A stretch of DNA of 64,000 nt from Enterobacter chengduensis (GTDB lineage Bacteria > Pseudomonadota > Gammaproteobacteria > Enterobacterales > Enterobacteriaceae): NCBI RefSeq assembly GCF_001984825.2, contig NZ_CP043318.1, positions 1,922,001 through 1,986,000 of the forward strand. The letters run 5' to 3'. The notes beneath the pieces are model-generated. The model was not told the origin of the DNA and searched no databases. It saw nothing but the letters and a program-made list of their open reading frames with translations. Made by a program: the position numbers and the translations under genes. Positions 41,941 through 49,019 of the stretch are shown here, one piece after another (the first letter of the stretch is position 1; the number at the start of each line of letters is the position of its first letter).

Positions 41941-41958
41941 GCGAAGCGCCACCCGCCA
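41931..41958. repeat. REP palindrome overlapping the opgH stop codon
   Basis: GGCGGGT-AAGCGAAGCGCC-ACCCGCC; the opgH stop TAA at 41938-41940 is part of the REP. Confidence 0.7.
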
Positions 41959-41967
41959 GATAAAATA

Positions 41968-41995
41968 CCGGCTTAATCGCCGGTATTTTTTTAGA
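41968..41995 (+). terminator. Terminator after opgH
   Basis: ATACCGGC-TTAA-TCGCCGGTAT followed by seven T. Confidence 0.85.
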
Positions 41996-42003
41996 GGTGA
42001 CTC

Positions 42004-42231
42004 ATGAAAATACTCATCGTCGTACTGATGGCGTGCCTGCTGAGCGGCTGCGGCAGCATCATCAGCCGCACCATACCAGGGCAGGGCCATGGGAATCAGT
42101 ATTACCCGGGCGTGAAGTGGGATGTCCGCGATTCCGCATGGCGCTACCTGACCGTGCTCGATCTGCCGTTCTCGCTGATTTTTGACACCCTCTTACTGCC
42201 CATTGACGCCAGCCACGGCCCGTACGAGTAG
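42004..42231 (+). CDS. yceK: YceK, DUF1375 lipoprotein
   Basis: A 75-residue lipoprotein. Signal MKILIVVLMACLLSGC has a lipobox LSGC (Cys16). The mature part PGVKWDVRDS...LTVLDLPFSLIFDTLLLPIDAS is the DUF1375 pattern. It is an outer-membrane lipoprotein of unknown role in E. coli. Ribosome site AGAGG precedes. Convergent with msyB, six bases apart. Confidence 0.93.
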   Translation: MKILIVVLMACLLSGCGSIISRTIPGQGHGNQYYPGVKWDVRDSAWRYLTVLDLPFSLIFDTLLLPIDASHGPYE

Positions 42232-42237
42232 CGTCAG

Positions 42238-42627
42238 TTAACGCTCGTCCCACTCATCGGCCGCGGTTTGACCTTCTTCCGTATCCAGCGGCGGCTCGAG
42301 CTGAAACTCACCTTCATCCCACTCGTGCAGGGTGTTCTCTTCCAGCCACTCCTGCCGCAGCTCAATCTCGTCGTAATCGCCATCAAAAACGGCCTGCGCA
42401 CCTTCACCGCTTAATATCGGCAAACATTCCCCTTCTTCGCCTTCGTCGGCAAAGAATTCGGCCTGCCACATAATATCCCCGTCCTGTAGAACGTATTTCT
42501 GGATATTAAGCTGCTGCACGTCGGCATCTTCTTCCTCAACGCCGGGGTTATCGGCGAGGAACTCTTCACGAGCGGCATCAATCGCTTCTTCCAGCGTACT
42601 ATAGAATACATATTCTTTATCGGACAT
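42238..42627 (-). CDS. msyB: MsyB, acidic stress-associated protein
   Basis: A 129-residue, very acidic cytoplasmic protein close to E. coli MsyB, known as a multicopy suppressor of secY and secA defects and an RpoS-linked gene. The start at 42627 (MSDKEYVFYSTLEEAID) has GAGGAA upstream. The C-terminal half WDEGEFQLEPPLDTEEGQTAADEWDER is characteristic. Its promoter straddles the left junction of the integrated element. Confidence 0.94.
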   Translation of the reverse strand: MSDKEYVFYSTLEEAIDAAREEFLADNPGVEEEDADVQQLNIQKYVLQDGDIMWQAEFFADEGEEGECLPILSGEGAQAVFDGDYDEIELRQEWLEENTLHEWDEGEFQLEPPLDTEEGQTAADEWDER

Positions 42628-42658
42628 AATGAGTTCCTCATTGATTATGTTTATCAAA

Positions 42659-42687
42659 TGTATAGGTGCATGAATGCGAACTGTCAA
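42659..42687 (-). promoter_or_regulatory. Hybrid sigma70 promoter for msyB at the element junction
   Basis: On the minus strand: -35 TTGACA (42687-42682), 17-base spacer, -10 TATACA (42664-42659). Predicted start near 42652, 25 bases before the msyB ATG. The -10 is host DNA, the spacer holds the 11-base attachment repeat, and the -35 lies inside the element, within the first codons of the recombinase gene. Confidence 0.65.
42670..42680. repeat. Left attachment repeat (attL core)
   Basis: ATGAATGCGAA, identical to 56466-56476. The recombinase ATG (42674-42676) is inside it, and the AGGTG ribosome site of the recombinase (42664-42668) is in the host flank. Confidence 0.7.
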
Positions 42688-44509
42688 AGCCTACATTTAT
42701 AGTAGGGTATCGAGCTTACAGCAGGTTGATGCTTTTGGCTTAGATCGCCAGATCAGTACAGTATTAGACTTCCTCGAAAACGCTAAACTGCCCACCGAAT
42801 TAGGGTATCAACTTGATCCAAGCAATTACGAAGTACTGGAAAGTGATAAAGGTCTGTCAGGGTACAAAGGGCATAACTTTACCAAAGGTTCTTTAGGTCA
42901 GTTTAAGCGGCGTGTAGAGGCAGGGGAGATAACTGAAGGTTGCTTGCTAATCGAGTCTGTAGACCGCTTTTCACGTAAGCAAGGCTACGATGCTATCGAT
43001 GAGTTTACTTTTTTAATCAAACGTAACATTGATATTGTAGAGGTTGAGACTGGACAAATTTACAGCTACAAACTCGACCACAAGTTATCCGCATTATCCA
43101 CCAGTATCGAACGTGCTCACCAGGAATCGAAAAGAAAAGCCCGTATCAGTAAAAAATCATGGAACAGACGAAAAGAAGAATCATTGTCTACGGGTGTTGC
43201 TCTTAACAACAATACACCTGACTGGCTTTCTCTCAGCCACGATAAAAAGTCATATGAGATTGACCCTCAGAAGTTACAAACGATAACCAAAATTTTTGAG
43301 TGGTATAGTGATGGCTATGGTGTGACAGAAATCGTGAATCGGCTTAACGGGGAAGGCGATAGATACAATGGCAGAGGGTGGAACACGGTCACAGTCTATA
43401 ACAAGTTGAGGGATCGCCGCCTAAATGGGTATCTAATCGGCAAGTACTCAACCATCCTGAAGAAAGAAAATGAAAGTACCAGTGACGCTGAAAAGCGAAT
43501 CTTGGGAAATATTAAGATTAAGAAAGAAGCAAATGATAATGCAATACGTATCTATCCAGTAGTTATTGATGATGAGTTGTTTTCAAAAATTCAATCTATG
43601 ATGGATAGAAATGTATCCTCCAAAAAGCAAAGAAGTACTACAACGAAGCAAAGAAATCTCTTTAACGGTTTAACTAAGTGCCATGAATGCGGTAGCCCAA
43701 TGATCGTTCAAAGTATGTCTAATGGTGGGCAGTACTTGAGGTGTTATAGACAACGTACAAAAGATGAGAAATGTAACTCAAAAATGCTTCGGTACTTTGA
43801 AAGTGAGAAGGTGCTATTAGGGCACATTAAAAATCTCAATATTGATGAAATCTATAATGATCAAAAACAGAGTCAATCTTTAGAAGTACTGAAAAGGAAA
43901 CTGTCAGATATTAATGAAAAAATAGTGTTGCTGAATGATAAGGTCAGGAGTGCCAGCGATGAAGATGAACTCTTTGCTATCATGGAATTCAAAAGAAAAC
44001 GCATTATAGAAAAAGATGAATTAACTGAAAAGATAAGTGCACTTGAAAACGAAAGTGAAATTTTTCGTTTGGATTATAACTATGATGTAGAAAAGCTCAC
44101 AGACCAGGACAACACAGTACTTAGAAGAAAAGCTAACGAGCATATAGCGAAGGTGATTTCCTCAATTAAGTGTCGAAGAATTGATTCTAGTTACATTGGT
44201 GCTTACTATCTCTATGATATTACCTACCATAGAGAAGTGCTTAAGCATATCCTGATTACCGATAACAGTGGCAAGTTGATTAGTGAAATAGCCATATCAG
44301 AAAAAGATAACGAACGTACTTATCAGGTAAGAGAAGGTGGTAAAACTGTTTTCAAGGTAGAATCGAATGGTAATGCCTGGGTATTGTATGCAAGTAGAAC
44401 TAAAACAATAGATGATTTACTCTATTACATAACTACAATGATGGTTGGAAGAGAGCCAGATGAGTTTGTATACCAACTGAACGAAGATCAGATCGAATGG
44501 ATTGACTAG
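42674..44509 (+). CDS. Large serine recombinase (integrase of the element)
   Basis: A 611-residue large serine recombinase. N-terminal resolvase domain (about 1-150) begins AYIYSRVSSLQQVDAFGLDRQ, with the nucleophile Ser in SRVSS and the catalytic Arg region in ESVDRFSRKQGYD; a Recombinase domain (about 190-300; WYSDGYGVTEIVNRLNGEG) follows, then a zinc ribbon with CHECGSPM and CYRQRTKDEKC (about 335-375), and a coiled-coil C-terminal region (about 395-470). This class integrates and excises phages and mobile islands at short att sites. It starts within the left att repeat and has AGGTG five bases before its ATG. AT-rich, unlike the host genes beside it. Confidence 0.93.
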   Translation: MRTVKAYIYSRVSSLQQVDAFGLDRQISTVLDFLENAKLPTELGYQLDPSNYEVLESDKGLSGYKGHNFTKGSLGQFKRRVEAGEITEGCLLIESVDRFSRKQGYDAIDEFTFLIKRNIDIVEVETGQIYSYKLDHKLSALSTSIERAHQESKRKARISKKSWNRRKEESLSTGVALNNNTPDWLSLSHDKKSYEIDPQKLQTITKIFEWYSDGYGVTEIVNRLNGEGDRYNGRGWNTVTVYNKLRDRRLNGYLIGKYSTILKKENESTSDAEKRILGNIKIKKEANDNAIRIYPVVIDDELFSKIQSMMDRNVSSKKQRSTTTKQRNLFNGLTKCHECGSPMIVQSMSNGGQYLRCYRQRTKDEKCNSKMLRYFESEKVLLGHIKNLNIDEIYNDQKQSQSLEVLKRKLSDINEKIVLLNDKVRSASDEDELFAIMEFKRKRIIEKDELTEKISALENESEIFRLDYNYDVEKLTDQDNTVLRRKANEHIAKVISSIKCRRIDSSYIGAYYLYDITYHREVLKHILITDNSGKLISEIAISEKDNERTYQVREGGKTVFKVESNGNAWVLYASRTKTIDDLLYYITTMMVGREPDEFVYQLNEDQIEWID

Positions 44510-44529
44510 TACTGGAGAGAATTATTAGT

Positions 44530-44676
44530 ATGTGGATTAACCTGCTTATAGATATGATACTTGGTATTGGCCTAGTGTGCGGTCTTGGTTGGTTAATCCT
44601 TAGATTTTGGCCTTACATCTTCAGTGTAGTATTCATACTGGCGACGATCTATGAGTTGTGGAGCATTTTCATATGA
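44530..44676 (+). CDS. Small membrane protein, 48 residues
   Basis: A 48-residue open frame 20 bases after the recombinase, with a GGAGAG site about ten bases before ATG. It begins MWINLLIDMILGIGLVCG and contains two hydrophobic stretches ending in ELWSIFI. No family is recognised. It could be a small membrane protein carried with the recombinase. Its stop overlaps the next tiny frame by ATGA. Confidence 0.45.
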   Translation: MWINLLIDMILGIGLVCGLGWLILRFWPYIFSVVFILATIYELWSIFI

Positions 44677-44756
44677 ACAATGTAACCATATCCCTGAAGG
44701 GTTTATTGAAAAATACAAAGTTGAGTAATGATAGTATTTCTCTTTTAAAAATGTAA
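44673..44756 (+). CDS. Tiny open frame, 27 residues, coupled to the small membrane gene
   Basis: MNNVTISLKGLLKNTKLSND... and ends in LLKM. Its ATG overlaps the stop of the preceding gene (ATGA), which can couple translation. No family is recognised and it may be chance. Confidence 0.2.
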   Translation: MNNVTISLKGLLKNTKLSNDSISLLKM

Positions 44757-45268
44757 CTAACAATCGTTACATGTATTTTTGTGATAAATCTAACGTTACT
44801 TCCAAAGTACATAGTGATGTACTTGAAAGTAGTCTATAGTTAAATTGACAATAATAATAAAGTAGTATCAGTTGAGTAGTTAGCAGTACTTTGATGATAG
44901 TTGTCATGGGACGTAAGCGAAATACGATACATTTTTTTGCCCTGCTAGTATTTGATGGTATTAGCAGGGTGTTTTTATGTTTGAAGAACAATAGTAAAGC
45001 TAACTATTTATAACGTTGAATAGTACAAGCCATGATAAATCGCAAGGCAGACTATCTAATTTTCCGATAAGTATTTGATTATTGTAAAAACAAGATTTTA
45101 CGTTTTAAGTTTAATTTTGGTCTCGTGTACGCTCGTATGCGAGGCTTTTTTGTATATGGTAATGCGTTGATATGGTTTTGTAATAGAGCCTCTCAAAACG
45201 CGTCACAGCAAAAATTTGCGTTAAGTGATTTGTGAGGGTGACTGATATCAGGCGATGTGAGATTTTTC
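44757..45268. other. Non-coding AT-rich region with a terminator-like hairpins
   Basis: No convincing gene. It holds a stem CCTGCTA...TAGCAGG followed by TGTTTTT (about 44940-44977) and a CTCGTATGCGAG-GCTTTTTTG stem-loop near 45132-45153, both looking like plus-strand terminators of short untranslated transcripts. A minus-strand open frame here has no ribosome site and was left out. Confidence 0.4.
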
Positions 45269-45298
45269 TTGGTGAAAAAACCTTCTATTTGATATAAT
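45269..45298 (+). promoter_or_regulatory. Sigma70-like promoter for a structured RNA
   Basis: -35 TTGGTG (45269-45274), 18-base spacer, -10 TATAAT (45293-45298, perfect). It points at the hairpin array that starts about 45 bases downstream. Confidence 0.5.
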
Positions 45299-45304
45299 AA
45301 CAAT

Positions 45305-45425
45305 CAATCCAAAACTCCTGTTGGTGAAAGGTAGTACTGAAATGAGGTTGCCGCCTCTACCGTTTGCCGACGGTTAAAGGTACATTACCTTCTTATAGCC
45401 CCTGGAAGGATTCAGGGGCTATAGT
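45305..45425 (+). ncRNA. Candidate structured non-coding RNA with four consecutive hairpins
   Basis: Between 45344 and 45422 four hairpins follow without gaps of more than a few bases: GAGG-(TTGCCG)-CCTC (45344-45357), ACCGT-(TTGCCG)-ACGGT (45359-45374), AAGGTA-(CAT)-TACCTT (45377-45391), and a perfect ten-pair stem ATAGCCCCTG/CAGGGGCTAT around loop GAAGGATT (45395-45422). The first two share the same six-base loop. A good promoter lies just upstream and no reading frame crosses it. The last hairpin lacks a long T tract, so where the RNA ends is unsure. Confidence 0.5.
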
Positions 45426-45509
45426 ATTGAAATGTTCCAACCTGGTATGTTCATATCAGTACTTCTATTACAATAACTCACATGATTACCCCTCTTTATA
45501 TAAATAAAT

Positions 45510-45533
45510 GTATACAATACAGGAGGCGTATAC
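45510..45533. promoter_or_regulatory. GTATAC repeat pair flanking a ribosome site
   Basis: GTATAC occurs at 45510-45515 and 45528-45533, on both sides of the AGGAGG ribosome site of the small membrane gene at 45534. The same hexamer occurs twice in tandem at 45958-45969 before the ribbon-helix-helix gene, suggesting shared control. Confidence 0.4.
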
Positions 45534-45704
45534 ATGCTAAAACTTTTAATTGAATTCTTACTATTCCCAATCTACACAATACTAGTATTGATGTTTATGA
45601 TTCTCACAGTACTAGCACTTCCAATAAAGATACGATTTGTAGAACGTTACATAAGACAATACATAAATAAAAGTACTAATGTAATACGCAAGAAAAAAAC
45701 CTAA
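45534..45704 (+). CDS. Small membrane protein, 56 residues
   Basis: A 56-residue open frame with an excellent AGGAGG site seven bases before ATG. It has one or two hydrophobic segments (residues 2-31; LIEFLLFPIYTILVLM, FMILTVLALP) and a basic tail (IRKKKT), so it is likely an inner-membrane protein with its C-terminus in the cytoplasm. No family recognised. GTATAC sites flank its ribosome site. Too short for usual gene finders but well supported. Confidence 0.6.
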   Translation: MLKLLIEFLLFPIYTILVLMFMILTVLALPIKIRFVERYIRQYINKSTNVIRKKKT

Positions 45705-45989
45705 GAATTTTGGATCGGGTGATTTTTTCACGGTATAATGTAGGTATCTACAACATATTTGGGACAGACACAAAAAATGTCCTATAATATAGATATGGCT
45801 TTTTGAATGATCGAAAACGTTCACGTAGCCGAACTGCGAAGTATAATTCAATTCTCCAGCCATCAGAGACTAAATAGATGGTAACATTATAATTCTCCTA
45901 TATTGCTAAAGTATAGCCCCCTAAAAAGGGCTATCTTTTTTGCTTGGGATAAATAACGTATACGTATACAAATTACATGAGTTAATTAA
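45705..45989. other. Non-coding region with promoter and hairpins
   Basis: A promoter-like TTGGAT (45710-45715), 18 bases, TATAAT (45734-45739) points right. Downstream is a GGACA...TGTCC stem and an ATGGCT...AGCCAT long-range pairing, then a terminator-like AGCCC...GGGCT with TTTTTT near 45914-45941. This could be a second short RNA of about 190 bases. No gene is seen. Ends with the tandem GTATAC motif at 45958-45969. Confidence 0.35.
45958..45969. promoter_or_regulatory. Tandem GTATAC operator-like motif
   Basis: Two direct copies of GTATAC head to tail, 20 bases before the ribbon-helix-helix-like gene. A typical autoregulatory position for such a repressor; binding is inferred. Confidence 0.4.
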
Positions 45990-46163
45990 ATGAAGAATAA
46001 TAAATCTAAGGATAGAAAAGATAACGTAATAACCGCACGTTTATCTAATTCACAGGTTGAGGTACTAAAGAAATTGATTGATGAAGGTAAGGTATCAAAG
46101 GGTACTCTATCTTCTGCTGTAGGTTACTTAATTGATCAGTACATTGTACTAAACAGTAAGTAA
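45990..46163 (+). CDS. Small ribbon-helix-helix-like DNA-binding protein
   Basis: A 57-residue protein. After a basic N-terminal stretch (MKNNKSKDRKDN) it reads VITARLSNSQVEVLKKLIDEGK then VSKGTLSSAVGYLIDQYI, the strand-helix-helix layout of CopG/Arc-type repressors. It is likely a dimeric transcriptional regulator of the element. The ribosome site is weak. Tandem GTATAC motifs lie just upstream. The assignment rests on pattern only. Confidence 0.5.
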   Translation: MKNNKSKDRKDNVITARLSNSQVEVLKKLIDEGKVSKGTLSSAVGYLIDQYIVLNSK

Positions 46164-46241
46164 TTAATTGGTTGTCTACTAACCACACAATAAGTAGAAA
46201 CGCGATTACAGGAAGTAACGCGGGTAATATGGAAGTTATAT

Positions 46242-46715
46242 ATGAAAATATGGAAAGAAACGAAATATGAATATTATGTGGTAAGTAATGAAGGTGATGT
46301 ATTCAATACTAAGACAGAAACACTACTAAAGCTAACCCCTTCAAAATCTAATGGGTACTACAAAGTAACACTATCTGTCAAAGGTGGTGATAGTAGAACT
46401 GTAGAAGTTCATCGACTAATCGCAGAAACTTTTATTGAACGTGATGAATCATTGAAATTAGTTGTTGATCATATTGATGGTAATCCTCTAAACAATCACG
46501 TGGATAACCTACAATGGATTACACAAAAAGAGAATATGGCTAAAGCGAAAAATAAACGTAGCTGGAATAGATTCACCGAAGAAGAGAAAGTACAAATTAT
46601 TGATGCGTGGAATACTGGAAAGTACTCATACATTGGGATTACATCTCACTTCAATCAACTATGGAACCGTAATACTACACGACATAGTTACACAAGAATT
46701 ATCAAAAAAGCATAA
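46242..46715 (+). CDS. HNH endonuclease with NUMOD4 motif
   Basis: A 157-residue free-standing HNH endonuclease of the phage type. NUMOD4 motif at the N-terminus (IWKETKYEYYVVSNEGDVFN), then the HNH_3 motif (VHRLIAETFI, then VVDHIDGNPLNNHVDNLQWITQKENM about residues 85-112) with the metal-binding His-Asn-His pattern, then a C-terminal helix-turn-helix-like part. Such enzymes spread as homing endonucleases or nick DNA in phage packaging. Not inside an intron here as far as can be seen. Confidence 0.88.
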   Translation: MKIWKETKYEYYVVSNEGDVFNTKTETLLKLTPSKSNGYYKVTLSVKGGDSRTVEVHRLIAETFIERDESLKLVVDHIDGNPLNNHVDNLQWITQKENMAKAKNKRSWNRFTEEEKVQIIDAWNTGKYSYIGITSHFNQLWNRNTTRHSYTRIIKKA

Positions 46716-46769
46716 TAACTTAGGGGCTATCATGTAGGAGTGACAGCCCCATATTAAGGGGGAATTATA

Positions 46770-47240
46770 ATGGCAAGAAAAGAAACAATACACAATAATC
46801 AAATGATCCAGAATGAACTACGTTTAATTTGCTTTAATTCACTATCTAGTGAAGCAAAAGAAGTAATGCGTGGGATAATCCAGAAAAGTACTTTTCTAGG
46901 TAAAAACCGTGTACCGGAAGAAGATGTATTTGCGATAGTAAAGAATGCTCCTGAATTCAGTGAAGTTATGGTATTTGAACATCTAAAACTATTCAGACAG
47001 AATAAAAATCAAAACTATCCAGATAGTAAATCATCGCGTGAAAAGTACAAACGCATAGCAACCCTAGTATCACAGGCGTTTGAAGTACTAGTAAAGGAAG
47101 GGAAATCCCTTAATAGAATGAAGCAATACAAACCAAAGAATACCGTAACTGAAGAACATGTAGCACTAGTTGAACTGCTAAAAGATGAAGGTGCGGATCT
47201 TATTACCTTAATTGAACGACTAGTAGCAATGAATAAGTAA
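46770..47240 (+). CDS. Hypothetical protein, 156 residues
   Basis: A soluble, mostly helical and charged protein starting MARKETIHNNQMIQNELRLICFNSL. It has a GGGGGAA ribosome site. A KRIATLVSQAFEVLVKEGKSLNRM helix pair lies around residues 90-115 and the tail VALVELLKDEGADLITLIERLVAMNK may be a coiled coil. No family recognised. It lies between the HNH gene and a region with repeated ATACGGTT motifs. Confidence 0.6.
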   Translation: MARKETIHNNQMIQNELRLICFNSLSSEAKEVMRGIIQKSTFLGKNRVPEEDVFAIVKNAPEFSEVMVFEHLKLFRQNKNQNYPDSKSSREKYKRIATLVSQAFEVLVKEGKSLNRMKQYKPKNTVTEEHVALVELLKDEGADLITLIERLVAMNK

Positions 47241-47260
47241 TTGATTTATATGGGAGTAAT

Positions 47261-47322
47261 AACCGTAACTATAACCGTATTGTATACGTCGAAAATACGG
47301 TTATTATGAGTAAAATACGGTT
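47261..47322. repeat. Repeated ATACGGTT motifs (iteron-like or operator)
   Basis: Exact copies at 47295-47302 and 47315-47322, an inverted copy AACCGTAT at 47273-47280, and a near copy AACCGTAA at 47261-47268, with GTATAC (47282-47287) in the middle. Spacing is 20 bases between the two direct copies. Confidence 0.45.
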
Positions 47323-48090
47323 GATGCCACAATATATAGTAGTTAAACCAATTGGTTACATACCATATATTGATTCCCGTAACTTAATATAATATACACT
47401 TTAAAGTAAATGCCTTACTTGTCTATTCAGTCTCATAGATCCTAACTCGCTTTGCTCGTTAGTCTCTGTAAAACCAAAAAGATAAGATCGTAAACTTGCG
47501 TTTTCTCGCTAGTCACTCGAAGAACGCCACGTCTTTTGTTTTTGTCTATCGACTACTGAAGGAAGTGAAAACCTATACTGTTTGGGGTCTGCCGTCTTTT
47601 GGAGTAACTACGCGGGCTTTGCCCTTGTCGGGTTATCGGGCTGTTTAAGCCCTTTCTATTAATCACTCTACTACTGGTACAGTACTACCAGAACTAAGGA
47701 CTTATCAGATGACGAGGCAGCATACTTCCAACAATCTTTAGTTAACTTGGAGTTAGATACAATAATCCGAGCAATGAATATCTTTCCTAATCATCTAAAA
47801 ATAGAATTACCAGATAAACCCATATAACTCTTAAGACCAAATTATAGTTTCATTATTACTGATTAACATTAAGAAACCATAAGGAAAGATGATACTTGCG
47901 TAAATGATGAAATACAATCTTAAACCCCTTGAGAACCGGATATTTGAGACAAGTACCCAATTTACGTTCAAAACCTTGAAAATATGTAAAATTCTTGTAT
48001 ATTTATAAACATAGGCTGATAACAAATAAAATATATTAACTTATTCTCATTTAGATTATGTACAATACTGAGCCAAGGGAAATGATTGAT
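47323..48090. other. Region without an intact gene; possible remnant of a gene
   Basis: No full gene. At 47665-47827 a frame with no start codon reads like a protein C-terminus (TKDLSDDEAAYFQQSLVNLELD and ends LKIELPDKPI) and is probably a remnant. Several CTCG-rich hairpins lie near 47445-47530. The last 60 bases before 48091 hold the likely promoter and ribosome site of the EAL gene. A minus-strand frame at 47831-48025 has no support. Confidence 0.35.
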
Positions 48091-48777
48091 ATGAAACATT
48101 TTTTAATAGTGGAGCCGTTAGTAGACCCAGTATCCATGAGGTTAAGAGGTGTGGAAATCCTAACTCGCACCCAAGATCAGGATGGTAAGTTCTTTCCGCC
48201 GGATACTGCCATTGACAGCATGAGCAATGAAGAAAGATGCTTGTTACTCAGAGAGCAAATCAATGCTATCAGACAAAAAAGTGAGTTCTTCACAAAGAAC
48301 AATCTGTTATGTAGCCTCAATGTTAATAGGGATATGATCGAATGTATTATTCGAACACCAGAGAAGGATTGCCTACTAAGGGGTATGGATTATGTGCGGC
48401 TTGAAATTTCTGAGAGTCTGGCCACATGTGAAGTTCACACCCGTACTAAGCTAATAGAAACACTATGCTTTAGATTTGGAAAGGTATGGCTGGATGACAT
48501 GGGGGCAGGGTACTGTGATATAAACATGGTCGATACGAATCACTATGAACTAATCAAGATTGACCGTGATTACTTCTGGCGGGAATCCAAGAAAGAACAG
48601 CCCTTTAAAGGTCTTGTACTCTATAAAAAGAAATGTGACAAAATTGTCTTTGAGGGCGTAGAGACAGATGAACAACTTGAACTAGCAAGGCGTTTAGAGG
48701 TGTGGGGTGTACAAGGTTACTTGTTTAACTCTTGTAAACTAATAGATATTGAAAGTCTGGCACTTCGCTATGACTAA
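48091..48777 (+). CDS. EAL-domain protein 1 (c-di-GMP phosphodiesterase-like)
   Basis: A 228-residue EAL-only protein. Start at 48091 (MKHFLIVEPLVDPV) aligns with the second EAL protein at 51415; AAGGGA lies upstream; earlier ATGs exist at 48058 and 48082. Motifs: EILTR in place of EALLR, NVN (about 85), RLEISES (about 112), WLDDMGAGY (about 140), IKIDRDYF (about 158), FEGVETDEQL (about 190), QGYLF (about 212). All metal and catalytic positions (E, N, E, DD, K, E, Q) appear kept, so it may cleave c-di-GMP. No sensor or membrane part. Confidence 0.82.
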   Translation: MKHFLIVEPLVDPVSMRLRGVEILTRTQDQDGKFFPPDTAIDSMSNEERCLLLREQINAIRQKSEFFTKNNLLCSLNVNRDMIECIIRTPEKDCLLRGMDYVRLEISESLATCEVHTRTKLIETLCFRFGKVWLDDMGAGYCDINMVDTNHYELIKIDRDYFWRESKKEQPFKGLVLYKKKCDKIVFEGVETDEQLELARRLEVWGVQGYLFNSCKLIDIESLALRYD

Positions 48778-49006
48778 TATATGCCTATATAAGGCTGACA
48801 CTTTAATATCTAGAATCGTTATGTGCTATAAAATTCTTGCCCTTGATAATGGTATATATGAGATATATCGCTTGAGTGAAAGCAGCGATCATTCGTTTAC
48901 TCAGTTAGCCCGGACTATCCTTAGTACACATGAGGTTTTACTAACTAATCCTCAGACGTATCCCGACATTTCATATATAGACTATATTATGTTCTACGTA
49001 CCCTAG
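48770..49006 (+). CDS. Hypothetical protein, 78 residues
   Basis: Starts eight bases before the stop of the EAL gene (MTNICLYKADTLIS), indicating coupling. It reads as a small soluble protein with a C-terminal SYIDYIMFYVP. It has no known family. It may be part of a small operon with the EAL gene and the next unknown gene. Confidence 0.4.
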   Translation: MTNICLYKADTLISRIVMCYKILALDNGIYEIYRLSESSDHSFTQLARTILSTHEVLLTNPQTYPDISYIDYIMFYVP

Positions 49007-49019
49007 TTAAGGAAGAAAA

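Noticed and set aside
44767..44991. A 74-codon minus-strand gene
   Set aside because: No ribosome site, overlaps hairpins, and composition looks non-coding.
45612..45863. An 83-codon minus-strand frame
   Set aside because: It overlaps the well-supported 56-residue gene and a promoter, and has no ribosome site.
47831..48025. A 64-codon minus-strand gene
   Set aside because: No ribosome site and it covers the probable promoter of the EAL-1 gene.
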